From assembly GCA_030159075.1 (NCBI GenBank), contig BROG01000140.1, forward strand, positions 321,001-385,000: a stretch of 64,000 bases of DNA, in the 5' to 3' direction. Position numbers and translations under genes: made by a program. Below are positions 1-42,278 of the stretch, piece after piece; the first letter of the stretch is position 1, and every line of letters starts with the position of its first letter. The DNA comes from Atrina japonica (Eukaryota > Mollusca > Bivalvia > Pterioida > Pinnidae). The notes beneath the pieces were generated by a model that was given only the letters and a program-made list of their open reading frames with translations, was not told where the DNA came from and ran no database searches.

Positions 1-1382
1 ATCGCACCTTACCGGAAGGTTAGTTTACCCGAACAGTGGACCGTGTCTGGCTCAAGTGAGCTAAAGTGTTAAAGATAATTCGTTTGCACTTTGGTTTAGA
101 TGAGGTTAAAAAAACCTATTTCACATTTCAAAGAACCGATATTTATTACAAAATTACAAAAGAATCGTTTCTGACTGACAAGGACATCGAACTTTTTACA
201 TTTTAGAAACCCATGTTATACTGAATTCTCTTTGGAGCCATGATTAATCATCAATCAAAATGTTATGCAATTGTCTTTCTTTATATGTTTCTTTCGCAAA
301 TAACTGATTCAAAATTTTGGATTTAAATTAATTTCTGTCTTCATTCGACAGAAAATCAATGTTATGAAGACCCCTATCTGAAACAATATATCAGGTGAAT
401 ATATGCATTTATATTAACTATATTCTCCAAATGGGGATAGTAGCGATACTTAACAGGAAATGCTTTCTGAAATTTATTGTGCCGTAATTGTACGTCAACA
501 ACGAAAGGTACATAAATCCTTGAACTTCTACATAGTTTCTGCAATAAACCTATTTGCACATTTTACACTGTCATGGCTCAATCGATATTTCCGGTCGCAC
601 TTCAAACTCCCAGTCGGCAGTTGTTGGCAAATGGTATTTAGCGCTTTATTTGCTTTGACCATGGAGTATCACCAAGACAACTTATACACACTGTTAGTGA
701 TGCGATCGTAACCGTCTGATTGATCGCTTCTATTACAATGCCGGATGAAAGCAGTATTTCCTGACAAATATATAGAGCAAGGAGTTGAAATTCATCAATA
801 GAGTGACACCTTACATTGGAATTATTTATCTTACTTGAGAAATGATAGGCGAGCAGGAAGAAATTCGTAGTTTTCGTACATAATTGATCAGGAAAAGTGT
901 TGTAAGAAACGATTTGGTATTAACAATGGTATGATACTTTAGTACATATAATGTTACTTCAATGCTGCATGGTTAAGTCTTCACGACCTTCTTAAGGTAA
1001 TTCGGCATGGTGTTGTGTCATGTTATAAAACTCAACTGCGATGTCAAGTTTTGAAACTCGACTGTGATGTCATGATTTAAAACTAAACTGTCAAATCACA
1101 AAATACAACTGAATGTAACATGGAAGAAAGACATAAATCCAAGTCATTCTTTCAAACGTGTTTCCGCAAGTGAGGCATATGAATGACTGTTAAGTAGCAT
1201 AGACAAAACAAAATCCTCAGTCAAAAAGTGTCTCCGCGACATAAATGACTGTAGCATAGAAGAAAAGTATCCCCGCAAATATAAATAAAATTGAGTTTAA
1301 GATTATATCAAAGGCAATGAAAGATAAGAAGATCACAATGAATTTTCAGGCAATGCATGTGAAATTTCCCTATTACAAATCA
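1..1382. other. Gene-poor flank, no feature recognised
   Basis: AT-rich sequence with only short open frames (83 codons at most, 460-711 plus). None has a recognisable domain, signal peptide or splice context. I see no tandem repeat or transposon end here. Confidence 0.5.
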
Positions 1383-1888
1383 CTGTTTAACCTATTCGCC
1401 GGTAAACTTAATGTTTCTCCAGTTTAACCTAGTTAATCGCAGGTAAATTCAATGTTTCCTAGTTGTTCTCAGGTAAAAGTAATGTTTTTCCAGTTTAACC
1501 TAGTGGTTCTCAGGTAAACTGAATGTTTCACCAGTTTAACCTAGGTATTCTCAGGTAAACGTAATGTTTCTCTAGTTTAACCCAGTTGTTTGCAGGTAAA
1601 CTGAATGCTTCGCCAGTTTAACTTAGATGTTCTCAGGTAAACGTAATGTTTTTCCACTTAAACCTAGTTGCTCTCGACGGAATGTTTCTCCAGTTTAATT
1701 TAGATGTAAAAGGTAAAAGGATTTTTTTCAGTTAAACCTAGTTGTTTGTAGGTAAAAAGAATGTTTTTCCATTTTAACCTAGTTGTTTTCCAGTAAACGG
1801 AATGTTTCTCCAGTTTAACCTAGTTGTTTCCAGTAAACGGAATGTTTATCCATTTTAATCTAGTTGTTTTCAGTTTAACTTAGTGTTT
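1383..1888. repeat. 41-bp minisatellite (about 12 diverged units)
   Basis: Tandem units of about 41 bp run through this stretch. Each contains CCAGTTTAACCTAGTTGTTC followed by TCAGGTAAACGGAATGTTTC, with point changes and small deletions between units. The CAGTTTAACCTAG half is shared with the dispersed AACTGGAGAAA/CTAGGTTTAAC repeat family at 4.0, 15.0, 38.7 and 45.8 kb, so this array probably grew from one of those copies. No coding capacity is evident. Confidence 0.85.
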
Positions 1889-2628
1889 TTATCACTCTTG
1901 TACATTAACTAGAGAATTAACTAGCTTTAACTGCGCCATTATCTAAGAATTCACTGAAATGTAGGTTTTTTTCTGGACAACCAGACAGATATTTTTTTGT
2001 TTCAAATATCATAGAGATAATCTCGTATCTGACCGTGAAAGTAAACTTCAATACATGTACTCTGAAATTGAAAGACAGGATCGGATATGGATTTATGTGC
2101 TTTTATCCATGCGGTCGAAACGTTTATTGTTTACATTGGTTGTTATAAAAAGGATATTCAGTTTAACATTGCAGTTTTATTGTACAGAAAAGAAAAATCA
2201 AATACAAACATTGACAAGAAAGGTATCCCTATGATGATAGTACATACACTATAGACCTTCTTGAGATTTCCATTACATCACGGCTTGTCTTATTAGTAAG
2301 CAGCTGCACAGAAAAGTGCATTTACGGTTCAGGCATTAATCGTTTAGATGACCAGTAATATTGATTACATAAAGTCAACCAGATGTGAAAAGCAGTCTAT
2401 ATGAACGACATGATACATGCCATCTTGACAAGAAATAACATCTAGCTTAATTTTCTCTCTGTCAAATTAATTGAAACAATATGGCAGTTCTTTGACGTCA
2501 CGTGATCTGAGGGCAAAAGCGTTTCGACAAAACTGAACGGAATGGAACAACTAGATAAAGGCCTATTGTTGTTGTCGATATAAGGGATTCCGGGTGAAAC
2601 ATTTTACGCGCATTTCTATTTGCAATGT
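1889..2628. other. Unique non-coding sequence
   Basis: No open frame, tandem repeat or transposon end was recognised between the 41-bp array and the SINE insertion. Confidence 0.4.
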
Positions 2629-2639
2629 GCTATTTAAGT

Positions 2640-2922
2640 GAGCCGGCCTGGCTCAGTCGGTAGCGCGCTCGACTCTGGATCGTAAGGTCGTGAGTTCGAG
2701 TCCCGCCGGCGACAGGTTGGTTTCCTGTCTTTCGGATGAGACAGTAAAAACTGGAGGTCCCGTGTCACAGTAGGTGTCGACACGTTAAAGAACCCTCACT
2801 GCTCAATGGCCGTAAGTGCCGAGCATAGGCCAAAATTTGAAGCCCTTCACCGGCATTTGGTGACGTCTCCATATGAGTGAAAGATTCTTCAGTGGGACGT
2901 TAAACAACAACAAGCAAGCAAA
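2640..2922 (+). mobile_element. tRNA-derived SINE, full length, with 11-bp target duplication
   Basis: The head is tRNA-like, with an A-box-like TGGCTCAGTCGGTAGCGC and a B-box-like GTTCGAGTCCC, the usual internal RNA polymerase III promoter. The body contains TTAAAGAACCCTCACTGCTC and the element ends in a CAACAACAAGCAAGCAAA tail. It is bounded by an 11-bp direct repeat, GCTATTTAAGT, at 2629-2639 and 2923-2933, the target-site duplication left by retroposition. The body resembles the conserved central domain of molluscan SINEs (Nin-DC type from memory; not verified). Two more copies lie at 34439-34674 and 62298-62571, both on the minus strand. SINEs encode no protein and use a partner retroelement's reverse transcriptase. 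Confidence 0.9.
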
Positions 2923-2933
2923 GCTATTTAAGT

Positions 2934-3994
<1,061 letters not shown>

Positions 3995-4507
3995 TTCAAC
4001 CATAACAAAAACTAGATTTAACTACACCAAAATAACATGAATGAGTAAAATTGTGATTTTGGCGCAGTTAAACCGAATTTTTCTCGGTTAATTATATTTT
4101 TTCCAGTTAATTCAAATTGCAACGCCAAAATAACATTTATAGGCTAAACCTAGTTTTCTCCATATAACCTAGTTATTCTCTCAATTAGCAATAACTGGAG
4201 AAATCCTAGAAATAACCGAGAATAGCTGAGAGAACAGGTTAAACTGGAGAAAATCTAGATATAACGATGAAAAACAAGTTTGAACTGGAGAAAAACTTGA
4301 TATAACTGAGAAAAAGCAGGGCTAAATTGGAGAAAACTTCGAACTAAAGGAAACAAGATTAAGCTGGAAAGAACTAGGTTTGGTGGAGAAAAACATGGTT
4401 AAACTGCAGGAAAACTTGATATAACTGAGAAAAACAGTTTTAAACTGGAGAAATACTAGATATAACTAGGTTACCAAAAAGTAGGTTAAACTGCAAAAAA
4501 TAGATGT
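3995..4507. repeat. Dispersed AACTGGAGAAAAACTAG repeat cluster, left part
   Basis: Many short degenerate units of the type AAACTGGAGAAAAACTAG and TTAACTGAGAAAAAC occur here, along with inverted versions (CTAGTTTTCTCCA) near 4145. The same motif, often followed by TGCGCCAAAATCACATTAATG, recurs at 5443-5625, 14975-15785, 38690-38960 and 45780-45945. The foldback element at 4513-5442 interrupts this cluster. Confidence 0.75.
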
Positions 4508-4512
4508 AACTG

Positions 4513-5442
4513 TACGGAAGCCTATTAGGGTCATCTGAAAGAAAAAAAAATATATTTATGTCGTTTTAACGAATTAACTTTCTTGTTAAAACGCGGTATT
4601 TATCTCGTTAAACGCGATAGTATCTCATTAAAACTCGTTATTTATCTCGTTAAAACGCGTTAATCATCTCGTTAAAACGCGATAGTTATCTCGTTAAAAC
4701 GCGTTATTTATCTCGTTAAAACGCGATAGTATCTCGTTAAAACGCGTTATTTATCTCGTTAAAACGCGATAGCTATCTCGTTAATACGCGTTATTTATCA
4801 TTTGCTTTACACCTACGTAAGAGCACAGGGCATTTGCGGATACGTATTGGGTTTGGAGTAGTATATATTTGCCCTATTTGCGCGTCCGTGTCCGATGAAG
4901 GGGGAGGGGATAATTGAGGGTTTAATGGGTGGAGTATAGGTGAATTTGGGAGTAGGTGGAATGAGGGGTTTAGGATATGTGGGGGTGACGGACGCTGACG
5001 TGCGAATAGGGCGCCTAGTGCTCCGTATATTCTACTGTTTGGTGGCTATTGGGACTATACTTGTAATGGCGCGAAACTCCCTAACTACGATAGTACCCGT
5101 TCACAGCAGCACAAGAAATCCAAGATCACTTAGTATACTGTATAGTTGTTTATAACGCGTTTTAACGAGATAACTAACGCGTTTTAACGAGATCAATAAC
5201 GCGTTTTAGCGAGATAACTAACGCGTTTACCGAGATAACTAACGCGTTTTACCGAGATAACTAACGCGTTTTAACGAGATAACTAACGCGTTTTAACGAG
5301 ATAACTAACGCGTTTTAACGAGATACTATCGCGTTGTTACGAGATACTATCGCGATTTAAATAGATAACTACCGCGTTTTAACGAGAAAGTTAACGCGTT
5401 AAAATATTTTTTTTCTTTGCACAGTAACACTTATAGGCTTCC
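4513..5442. mobile_element. Foldback-like element with tandem-repeat inverted arms
   Basis: The outer ends are inverted: GGAAGCCTATTAG near 4516 and its imperfect complement CTTATAGGCTTCC ending at 5442, each followed inward by an A/T tract and then an array. The left arm (about 4560-4800) consists of 22-24-bp units of TCTCGTTAAAACGCGTTATT; the right arm (about 5150-5405) is the complementary unit AACGCGTTTTAACGAGATAA. The arms enclose a roughly 350-bp GC-richer centre (4800-5150) without a convincing gene. A 5-bp AACTG flanks both sides (4508-4512, 5443-5447), a possible target duplication, although AACTG is also part of the host repeat. The structure resembles foldback (FB/TU-type) DNA transposons. 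No transposase is present, so it would be non-autonomous. Confidence 0.75.
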
Positions 5443-5625
5443 AACTGAGAAAAACAATGTTAAACTGGAGAAAATTAGATTTAACGGGGAAAAACTAGGT
5501 CAAACTGGAAAGAAATGAGGTTAAATTGGAGAACATTTTAATATGACTTAAAAAAGGTTAAATTAAAAAACAGATTTAACGGAGAAAAACAACGTTAAAC
5601 TGCAGAAAAATCAGGTTAATGTGCT
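5443..5625. repeat. Dispersed AACTGGAGAAAAACTAG repeat cluster, right part
   Basis: Continuation of the cluster that ends at 4507, with units such as GTTAAACTGGAGAAAATTAG and AACGGAGAAAAAC. It is probably the other half of one array split by the foldback element. Confidence 0.7.
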
Positions 5626-6186
5626 TTTGGCATGCCATATTCAGCACTGAATAATTATTATTTATTCATTTTCTCACTTACTTTTCTGTTAACGTATTAA
5701 TGGACAAAAGTTAAGTCTACGATTGATATAACCTCAGATATATATCTCCAGACATCATAATTCAATACAATTAATTACAAGATGTCAGTTTTCCATATTT
5801 CAAAGGAATTGGATTTTCCAGTCTAGATAATTTGTCAGTAGAGCGACGAAACAATTTAAAACCTAATTACTATTCGAAATAAAGTGCATTTATTTGAATA
5901 ATTGATAGATTTATAAGTATTCGAAGTTTCTGCATTGAAATATGTTGTTATAATTGTCAACAGGTAATATTTATATACATCTTGTTATCAGCATCCAAAT
6001 GATGTTATATCGAATCTATGGCAAAGCATAGGCTTTAGAGCAAGGGTTGCACGTTAAGCGTTTTGCAATCACCATACTGATTCCTCAATGGCGCTCCATT
6101 TTAACAAACGATCCATGTCTACGTCTCATTTAGTAATACCATGATTTTTAAAATTAGCTGTAGACTGTCTGGCGAAAAGGTAATTC
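5626..6186. other. Unique non-coding sequence
   Basis: No gene or repeat structure recognised. Confidence 0.35.
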
Positions 6187-8268
6187 TGTTAAATGATGCT
6201 ATCAGACGGTACTCCTCATTTTGGTATATGGTGTTATCATGCCGTACTCGTCGTTTTGTTAGATGATGTCATCAGGCCGTACTCGTCGTTTTGGTATATG
6301 ATGTTATCAGGCCGTACGCGTCATTTTGTTATAAGATGTTATCAGACCGTACTGGTAGTTTATTATATGATGTTATCAGGCCGTACTCGTCGTTATGTTA
6401 GATGATGTCATCAGGCCGTACTCGTCGTTTTGGTATATGATGTTATCAGGCCGTACGCGTCATTTTGTTATAAGATGTTATCAGGCCGTACTGGTAGTTT
6501 GTTATATGATGTTATCAGGCCGTACTTGTTGATTTATTAAATGATGTTATCAGGCCGCACTCGTCATTTTGGTATATGATGTTATCAGGTCGTACTCGTC
6601 GTTTTGTTATATGATGTTATCAGGCCGTATTCGACATTTTGGTATATGATGTTATCAGGCCGTACTTGTTGAGTTATTAAATGATGTTATCAGGCCATAC
6701 TCGTCGTTTTGGTATATGATGTTATCAGGCCGCATTCGTCATTTTGGTATATGGTGTTATCAGGCCGTACTCGTCGTTTTAGTATATGATGTTATCAGGC
6801 CGTACTCGTCGTTTTAGTATATGATGTTATCAGGCCGCATTCGTCATTTTGGTATATGGTGTTATCAGGCCGTACTCGTCGTTTTGGTATATGATTTTAT
6901 CAGGCCGTACTCGTCGTTTTGGTATATGATGTTATCAGGCCGTACTCGTCGTTTTGGTATATGATGTTAACAGGCCGTACTTGTCATTGTGGTATATGAT
7001 GTTATCAGGCCGCATTCGTCATTTTGGTATATGGTGTTATCAGGCCGTACTCGTCGTTTTGGTATATGATGTTATCAGGCCGTACTCGTCGTTTTAGTAT
7101 ATGATGTTATCAGGACGTACTCGTCGTTTTAGTATATGATGTTATCAGGCCGCATTCGTCATTTTGGTATATGGTGTTATCAGGCCGTACTCGTCGTTTT
7201 GGTATATGATGTTATCAGGCCGTACTCGTCATTTTGGTATATGGTGTTATCAGGCCGTACTCGTCGTTTTGGTATATGATGTTAACAGGCCGTATTTGTC
7301 ATTTTGGTATATGATGTTATCAGGCCGCATTCGTCATTTTGGTATATGGTGTTATCAGGCCGTACTCGTCGTTTTGGTATATGATGTTATCAGGCCGTAC
7401 TCGTCGTTTTAGTATATGATGTTATCAGGCCGTACTCGTCGTTTTAGTATATGATGTTATCAGGCCGTACTCGTCGTTTTAGTATATGATGTTATCAGGC
7501 CGTACTCGTCGTTTTAGTATATGATGTTATCAGGCCGTACTCGTCGTTTGGTATATGATGTTATCAGGCCGTACTCGTCGTTTTGGTATATGATGTTAAC
7601 AGGTCGTACTTGTCATTTTGGTATATGATGTTATCTGGCCGCATTCGTCATTTTGGTATATGATGTTAACAGGTCGTACTTGTCATTTTGGTATATGATG
7701 TTATCAGGCCGTATTCTTCATTTTGGTATATGATGTTAACAGGTCGTACTTGTCATTTTGGTATATGATGTTATCAGGCCGTATTCGTCATTTTGGTATA
7801 TGATGTTATCAGGCCGTACTCGTCGTTTTGGTATATGATGTTATCAGGCCGTACTCGTCGTTTGGTATATGATGTTATCAGGCCGTACTCGTCGTTTGGT
7901 ATATGATGTTATCAGGCCGTACTCGTCGTTTGGTATATGATGTCATCAGGCCGTACTCGTCGTTTTGGTATATGATGTTAACAGGTCGTACTTGTCATTT
8001 TGGTATATGATGTTATCAGGCCGTATTCGTCATTTTGGTATATGATGTTATCAGGCCGTACTCGTCGTTTTGGTATATGATGTTATCAGGCCGTACTCGT
8101 CGTTTTGGTATATGATGTTATCAGGCCGTACTCGTCGTTCGTCGTTTGGTATATGATGTTATCAGGCCGTACTCGTCGTTTTGGTATATGATGTTAACAG
8201 GTCGTACTCGTCGTTTTGGTATATGATGTTAACAGGTCGTACTTGTCACTTTGGTGTATGATCCTATC
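6187..8268. repeat. 35-bp minisatellite, about 59 units
   Basis: Tandem array with consensus GGTATATGATGTTATCAGGC plus CGTACTCGTCGTTTT (35 bp). Variant units are intermixed: TTAACAGGTCGTACTTGTCATTTT, GGCCGCATTCGTCATTTTGG and a one-base-shorter CGTCGTTTGG form. Variants recur in blocks, which points to local segmental duplication within the array. Open frames of 70-82 codons here are repeat artefacts. The units abut with no unique spacers, so this is not CRISPR-like. Confidence 0.95.
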
Positions 8269-8702
8269 AATCATAATATTTTGTTGGAATGCCATGATTT
8301 CCGATTCACCTTCTTTAACAGTTTTTTTAATTAGTTAATCCTAAGCGTCGATTTATTCATATCGCAATTAATGTGACGACAGCTGTCTGACTTTGGGATC
8401 ATCATATATATTATATAAGATATATGACTGAACCCCAATATAGTTTACCCAATTAATAACAATATACAATATACGGTAATATGTTTATTTATATATCAAA
8501 AAACAAGCAATACATCACACAATAGTATTTCGTAAATACACAAAAATTGTACATGCCCAAATCCTGTTTACTTCCTTTTAAATTACAATAGATCTTAGAT
8601 GCAATGAAGTAATCCATTGTCACAAGAAATTATCAAATAATTGAAACTGCGAATTTTCATAAGGACAGTTGAATTCCAATCTGGTATGAGAAACAGTTTA
8701 TT
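8269..8702. other. Unique non-coding sequence
   Basis: AT-rich with no supported feature. Confidence 0.35.
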
Positions 8703-8851
8703 AACGAATAAAGGTTTGTCAGAATGTATATTTATTGTCAATATGGATGACACTTGGGTAACAGATAAATATAATGGCGCCCGCTAGGTCGCCATGAATA
8801 TTTATTTGTAACCCAAATGGCATCCATATTGACAATAAATGTTCATTCGTT
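8703..8851. mobile_element. Palindromic MITE-like element
   Basis: Two arms of about 60 bp are near-perfect inverted copies. The left arm contains ATTTATTGTCAATATGGATG (8730-8749) and the right arm its complement CATCCATATTGACAATAAAT (8821-8840). Further inward pairing runs through TTGGGTAACAGATAAATAT, leaving a short centre around GGCGCCCGCTAGGTCGCC. The sequence would fold into one long hairpin. There is no coding capacity, as expected for a miniature inverted-repeat element. Confidence 0.8.
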
Positions 8852-9096
8852 ATATTTACATATCATAGTTTTCAAATTGAAAAACAAAATAATGAAATCG
8901 AATATCTGGCCTTATACCTTATCAGTCTCATTATGATGAACAGTGAAGTTTAAGGTAGAACAGTAAATTAAGAAAAGAGTTTTTCTGAATGATATGGTGT
9001 GAAGTCATGTTATGCATGGGGTTACATTATTGTGTAACGTCATATGAGGAATTTGTTTTTAGCTATTATGAATGCCGTCTAGATAAACACCTAATC

Positions 9097-9260
9097 TATA
9101 GACCCTTTCACGATAACTGCGGTCCTGTTACTTTGAGTGGCAAAATGATACAGATTGACGGAACAATCATTTACTATAACAAAATCTATGTTTTTGCGGG
9201 CATCTGTATCATTTTGCCCCTCAAAGTCACAGGACCGCAGTTCATGCGAAAGGGTCTATA
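9097..9260. mobile_element. Palindromic MITE with ~62-bp inverted repeats, TA flanks
   Basis: The left end TATAGACCCTTTCACGATAA (9097-9116) and the right end, read inward on the other strand as TATAGACCCTTTCGCATGAA, match for about 62 bp. The match includes CTGCGGTCCTGT and GGCAAAATGATACAGAT. If TA is the duplicated target, the element is 9099-9258, which fits Tc1/mariner-type insertion. A 90-codon open frame (8989-9261) is only the hairpin arms read through. Confidence 0.85.
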
Positions 9261-10586
9261 GGAGGCTGCTGCATGAAATGTAAATATATTGAAATATTAG
9301 TTTTATTATGTCAGTGTTTTTTTGTACTTAGAAATATTTGGGAATAAATATCTGTAAAAGTAGAATCGGTCTAACAATCTTCCTCATGTGTTTGTAATAG
9401 AATTTGGTATAACTCTTTTATATAAGATTATAGATCTAGGTGAAAACAATGTTTAACGAACAATTGTGATGCGACAAAATTGCATCTATTTTATGTGTAA
9501 ACATACACACATACGATATCACACATTCAGAAGAATCACACACATATATACACACATATCAACACATACATACCTTTGAGATCTCAAGTTCAGTACGAAA
9601 ATCAATAAATCAATATCATTTCATATTGAGCATGTTTTTAACATTCCCTCTCAAAATCTATTAACGATCCTTTTGTCAATTACATTTGCATAGTTTGCAG
9701 TTCTAAAATAAACCGTCTCTCAGTTTACATTTAGTAAAAGATCAAACATCAACAGTTCATTTTACGAGATACTTCGACATACAGATCACGCCTTAGCCTC
9801 ATTTTGGCTAACATGTGGTTCGAGATTCGAAATTTCAAATCTGCAATTTTTACTATATCAAAATTCACAGCTATATATAAAATACATACATTCCACAAAT
9901 TAAGCATTTGTGATATATGACTTGCCTATAAAACTCTTTTATATCTGATTGTCATTGTATTTAAATCATATCTATTGAAAATAATAATCATTTTTCCAAA
10001 TACCCAATATTTGTTTTTTTTTCTAATTTAAACGTTTATAGTAAAAAGTTAGAATCTGAAATGACACATAAAAAGTATGTTTCTTCCAAAAATTATGACG
10101 GATTTTATTTTGACATCTATTGCAATTCATATCATGCTGCCACTGTGTATCTCGTCATCAGCGCATGATTTTATAGTGAACAATATTTGCAAAAAGGTGT
10201 TTCTCCAAATAACATTTATCCTTATCAAAAATCTTTCATAGTTATATGATTCAAATTCAAAATTTAATATGTTAAATATCATCTCTCACAAGAACACTAA
10301 TTGAATAATAGTCGAGAACTGTTCAAACTCCCTATATTAGAATTTGATAAATGGACTGGCCTTGATTTTATTACTTGAAACAGGCGTCACTACACGTTTA
10401 CATATTTTAGTAAACATCATTCTTAATTCAGAGATGTCATCTTATTTGAAGATGCATATCTGTAAACATTGATCGCCGCGAACTTGATTCATCAACTGAA
10501 GTACCCTCAATTAAATCATTTGTGCTGTGACATCATCGCGTGAGTGATATGGTGAAACTGAATCGTAATCAAGGAATAAGAATTTC
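9261..10586. other. 3' flank / 3' UTR side of the GluN3-type gene
   Basis: No coding feature recognised. The minus-strand transcript of the receptor gene would run into this stretch. Candidate polyadenylation hexamers (AATAAA on the minus strand) lie at 10367-10372 and 10104-10109; which is used cannot be told from sequence alone. Confidence 0.4.
10367..10372 (-). promoter_or_regulatory. Candidate polyadenylation signal AATAAA
   Basis: First AATAAA on the minus strand noted downstream of the receptor stop codon at 10587, about 215 bp away. The hexamer is common in AT-rich DNA, so this is only a candidate. Confidence 0.35.
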
Positions 10587-40481
<29,895 letters not shown>

Positions 40482-40759
40482 CTGTCAAAACAAAGCAATA
40501 TATAGATAAAATATGTATACGAACAATGATTAAACAACAAATTTGTGTTATTTGTTAATTATTCCGACGGTAGTATATGTATTCTCATTATTTTGTGCTC
40601 AGATACTTAGCTCAGTGTTTTGTTTGATTAGTAATGAGCAGTTTTTATCAATGCCGTAGTAATTTAGTGTTAAATTGTTAACATTAACTAAACAATAGAT
40701 TTAAGGCTATATTATTGTATTGTTTATTTGTATTTTGGTTTTTGATTTATACTTTGTAT
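40482..40759. other. Sequence upstream of the first confirmed exon
   Basis: Should be intron, since the exon at 40481 begins with an acceptor site and lacks a start codon. No exon seen here. Confidence 0.4.
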
Positions 40760-40925
40760 ACAACATCTCAAATACCAAAGTATGAATCTTTAGGATGTCC
40801 AGGACACAGATACAAATCCGGCAAAAATGGACAAACACGGGCCTCTTGAAATCAAGAGGTGGGATCAGGTGCCTTGGAGGAGTAAGCATCCCCTATCTGA
40901 TTTATACTTTTGTATCTGAGATCAG
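40760..40925 (-). mobile_element. Retroelement family 1 3' tail with inverted terminus
   Basis: Minus-strand terminus and tail with the CCTCTTGA/TCAAGAGG hairpin, as at 39015-39435. At its RT-proximal side (40897-40925) it abuts a plus-oriented copy of the terminal segment (CTGATTTATACTTTTGTATC), forming a small inverted pair. Confidence 0.8.
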
Positions 40926-41714
40926 TTATGCGTTAGTTTTCGGTTGAGCGTCTATACCGATTGTATTTGGTACTACAAATACTGTGTTGATCTTGAGGTC
41001 CATGGCAAATTTAATTCGTCAGCTTACCCACTAACTCACTAAGCTATGTTAATTTATTCCAACTATCCAATTGTTATTGTTAGAGGTTCATGTTTGTCAC
41101 CGATTTGCGGATTTCGAAAATGTAAAATCGTCGGTATCTATATTTCACTAAGTACAAAAATAGTGACGAACATTTGATGGTTAGCCTAGTATCAAATATG
41201 GATGGAATGTCAAGAATTCTCGTTTGAAATTATCGATTAGATTAAGGAATTCAATTTCAACTTCTATCCAAATGATTAGAAAAGACCAATAATTAAGTGA
41301 TTTTACCATACAATTTTATAATAATATTACCATATAATTTTTCTTATTTTCTTATCTAGACATTGTCAGATGTTCTTACAAATTTATCCCATGGCAAGGT
41401 TTTTTTCATTCAAAGTTTACTAATAGCATGAACGAATGCTTTTAGAATCTCCTAATTGATATTTGTAACACTGTCAACTCTAATTGTATAAAAAAACAGG
41501 TTTTGTATCTTAAATAGTGTTCCTCATACAAATAAACTTGTAAAACTCAAAATTGTGCCGGGCATATGACTAGTATATATCTACAATTACCTCAACACAG
41601 TTTGTTGAATTATGAGATCATGAAATGTCTACGTCATCGCTGATTTCACTCTACTATTTAAATCTATTTAAAGTAAAAATGTCTATTGACATAAACCTTT
41701 TATAGATAAATGCA
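40926..41714. other. Non-coding sequence
   Basis: No feature recognised. Confidence 0.35.

Positions 41715-41775
<61 letters not shown>
41715..41775. repeat. (CT)n microsatellite
   Basis: About 60 bp of CT repeats, directly beside the 3' end of a family 1 copy. Confidence 0.98.
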
Positions 41776-41777
<2 letters not shown>

Positions 41778-41789
41778 GAGACATTATTA

Positions 41790-42278
41790 TTATCAGGTGA
41801 AAACTGAAAATCCAGAGATGGGATCAGGTGCCATGGAAGCGTAAGCATCTCCTGTCGACCGGTCAAACCCGCTGTGAGTCTACAATTAACTTCAAATGAA
41901 ATAATTCATAAATGAATCAGCAAAGACGATTTAGCAAACTCTATCAAACAGGCAATACCATACTCCACACAGAGAAACACTGTAACTGTAAACAAGGCCA
42001 ATATACCGTAAAATTTGCAAAATGTTGACATTGAGGGTTTTGACAACAACTTATAAATAAGTATTTTGTTTCTGTGAACGGAATGTTCATATATTGAACA
42101 GGTTTGGCACATCGGATCATATGCGATCTATAAACATCAGGCAGGTGAAAAGGGGATATTACTATTGAATGTGGATTATTGACAATAGGAACTCTAAATC
42201 CATCCCGTTTGTCGTGTACTTCGGTTGTTAATTCCCCATTTGTATCCATAGTAAAAAAAATGTCCTAGTATGAAGCGT
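41790..42278 (-). mobile_element. Retroelement family 1 3' fragment (second copy of a head-to-tail pair)
   Basis: Minus strand: RT C-terminal stretch with TMDTNGELTTEVHDKRDGF, then degenerate IRCAKPVQYMN (normally IRYARACTTYE), then the tail with TTGACCGGTCGACAGGAGAT and CACCTGATCCCATCTCTGGA. It has stops and frameshifts. Its 5' side joins the 3' side of the longer copy 42279-44117 without a gap, as in a tandem or template-switched insertion. Confidence 0.85.

Noticed and set aside
2640..2720. Functional tRNA gene
   Set aside because: The A- and B-box-like sequence is the head of a SINE with target duplications; the sequence continues into the SINE body and the tRNA fold is not preserved.
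6187..8268. CRISPR-like array (35-bp repeats)
   Set aside because: Units abut directly with no unique spacers and the genome is eukaryotic; it is a minisatellite.
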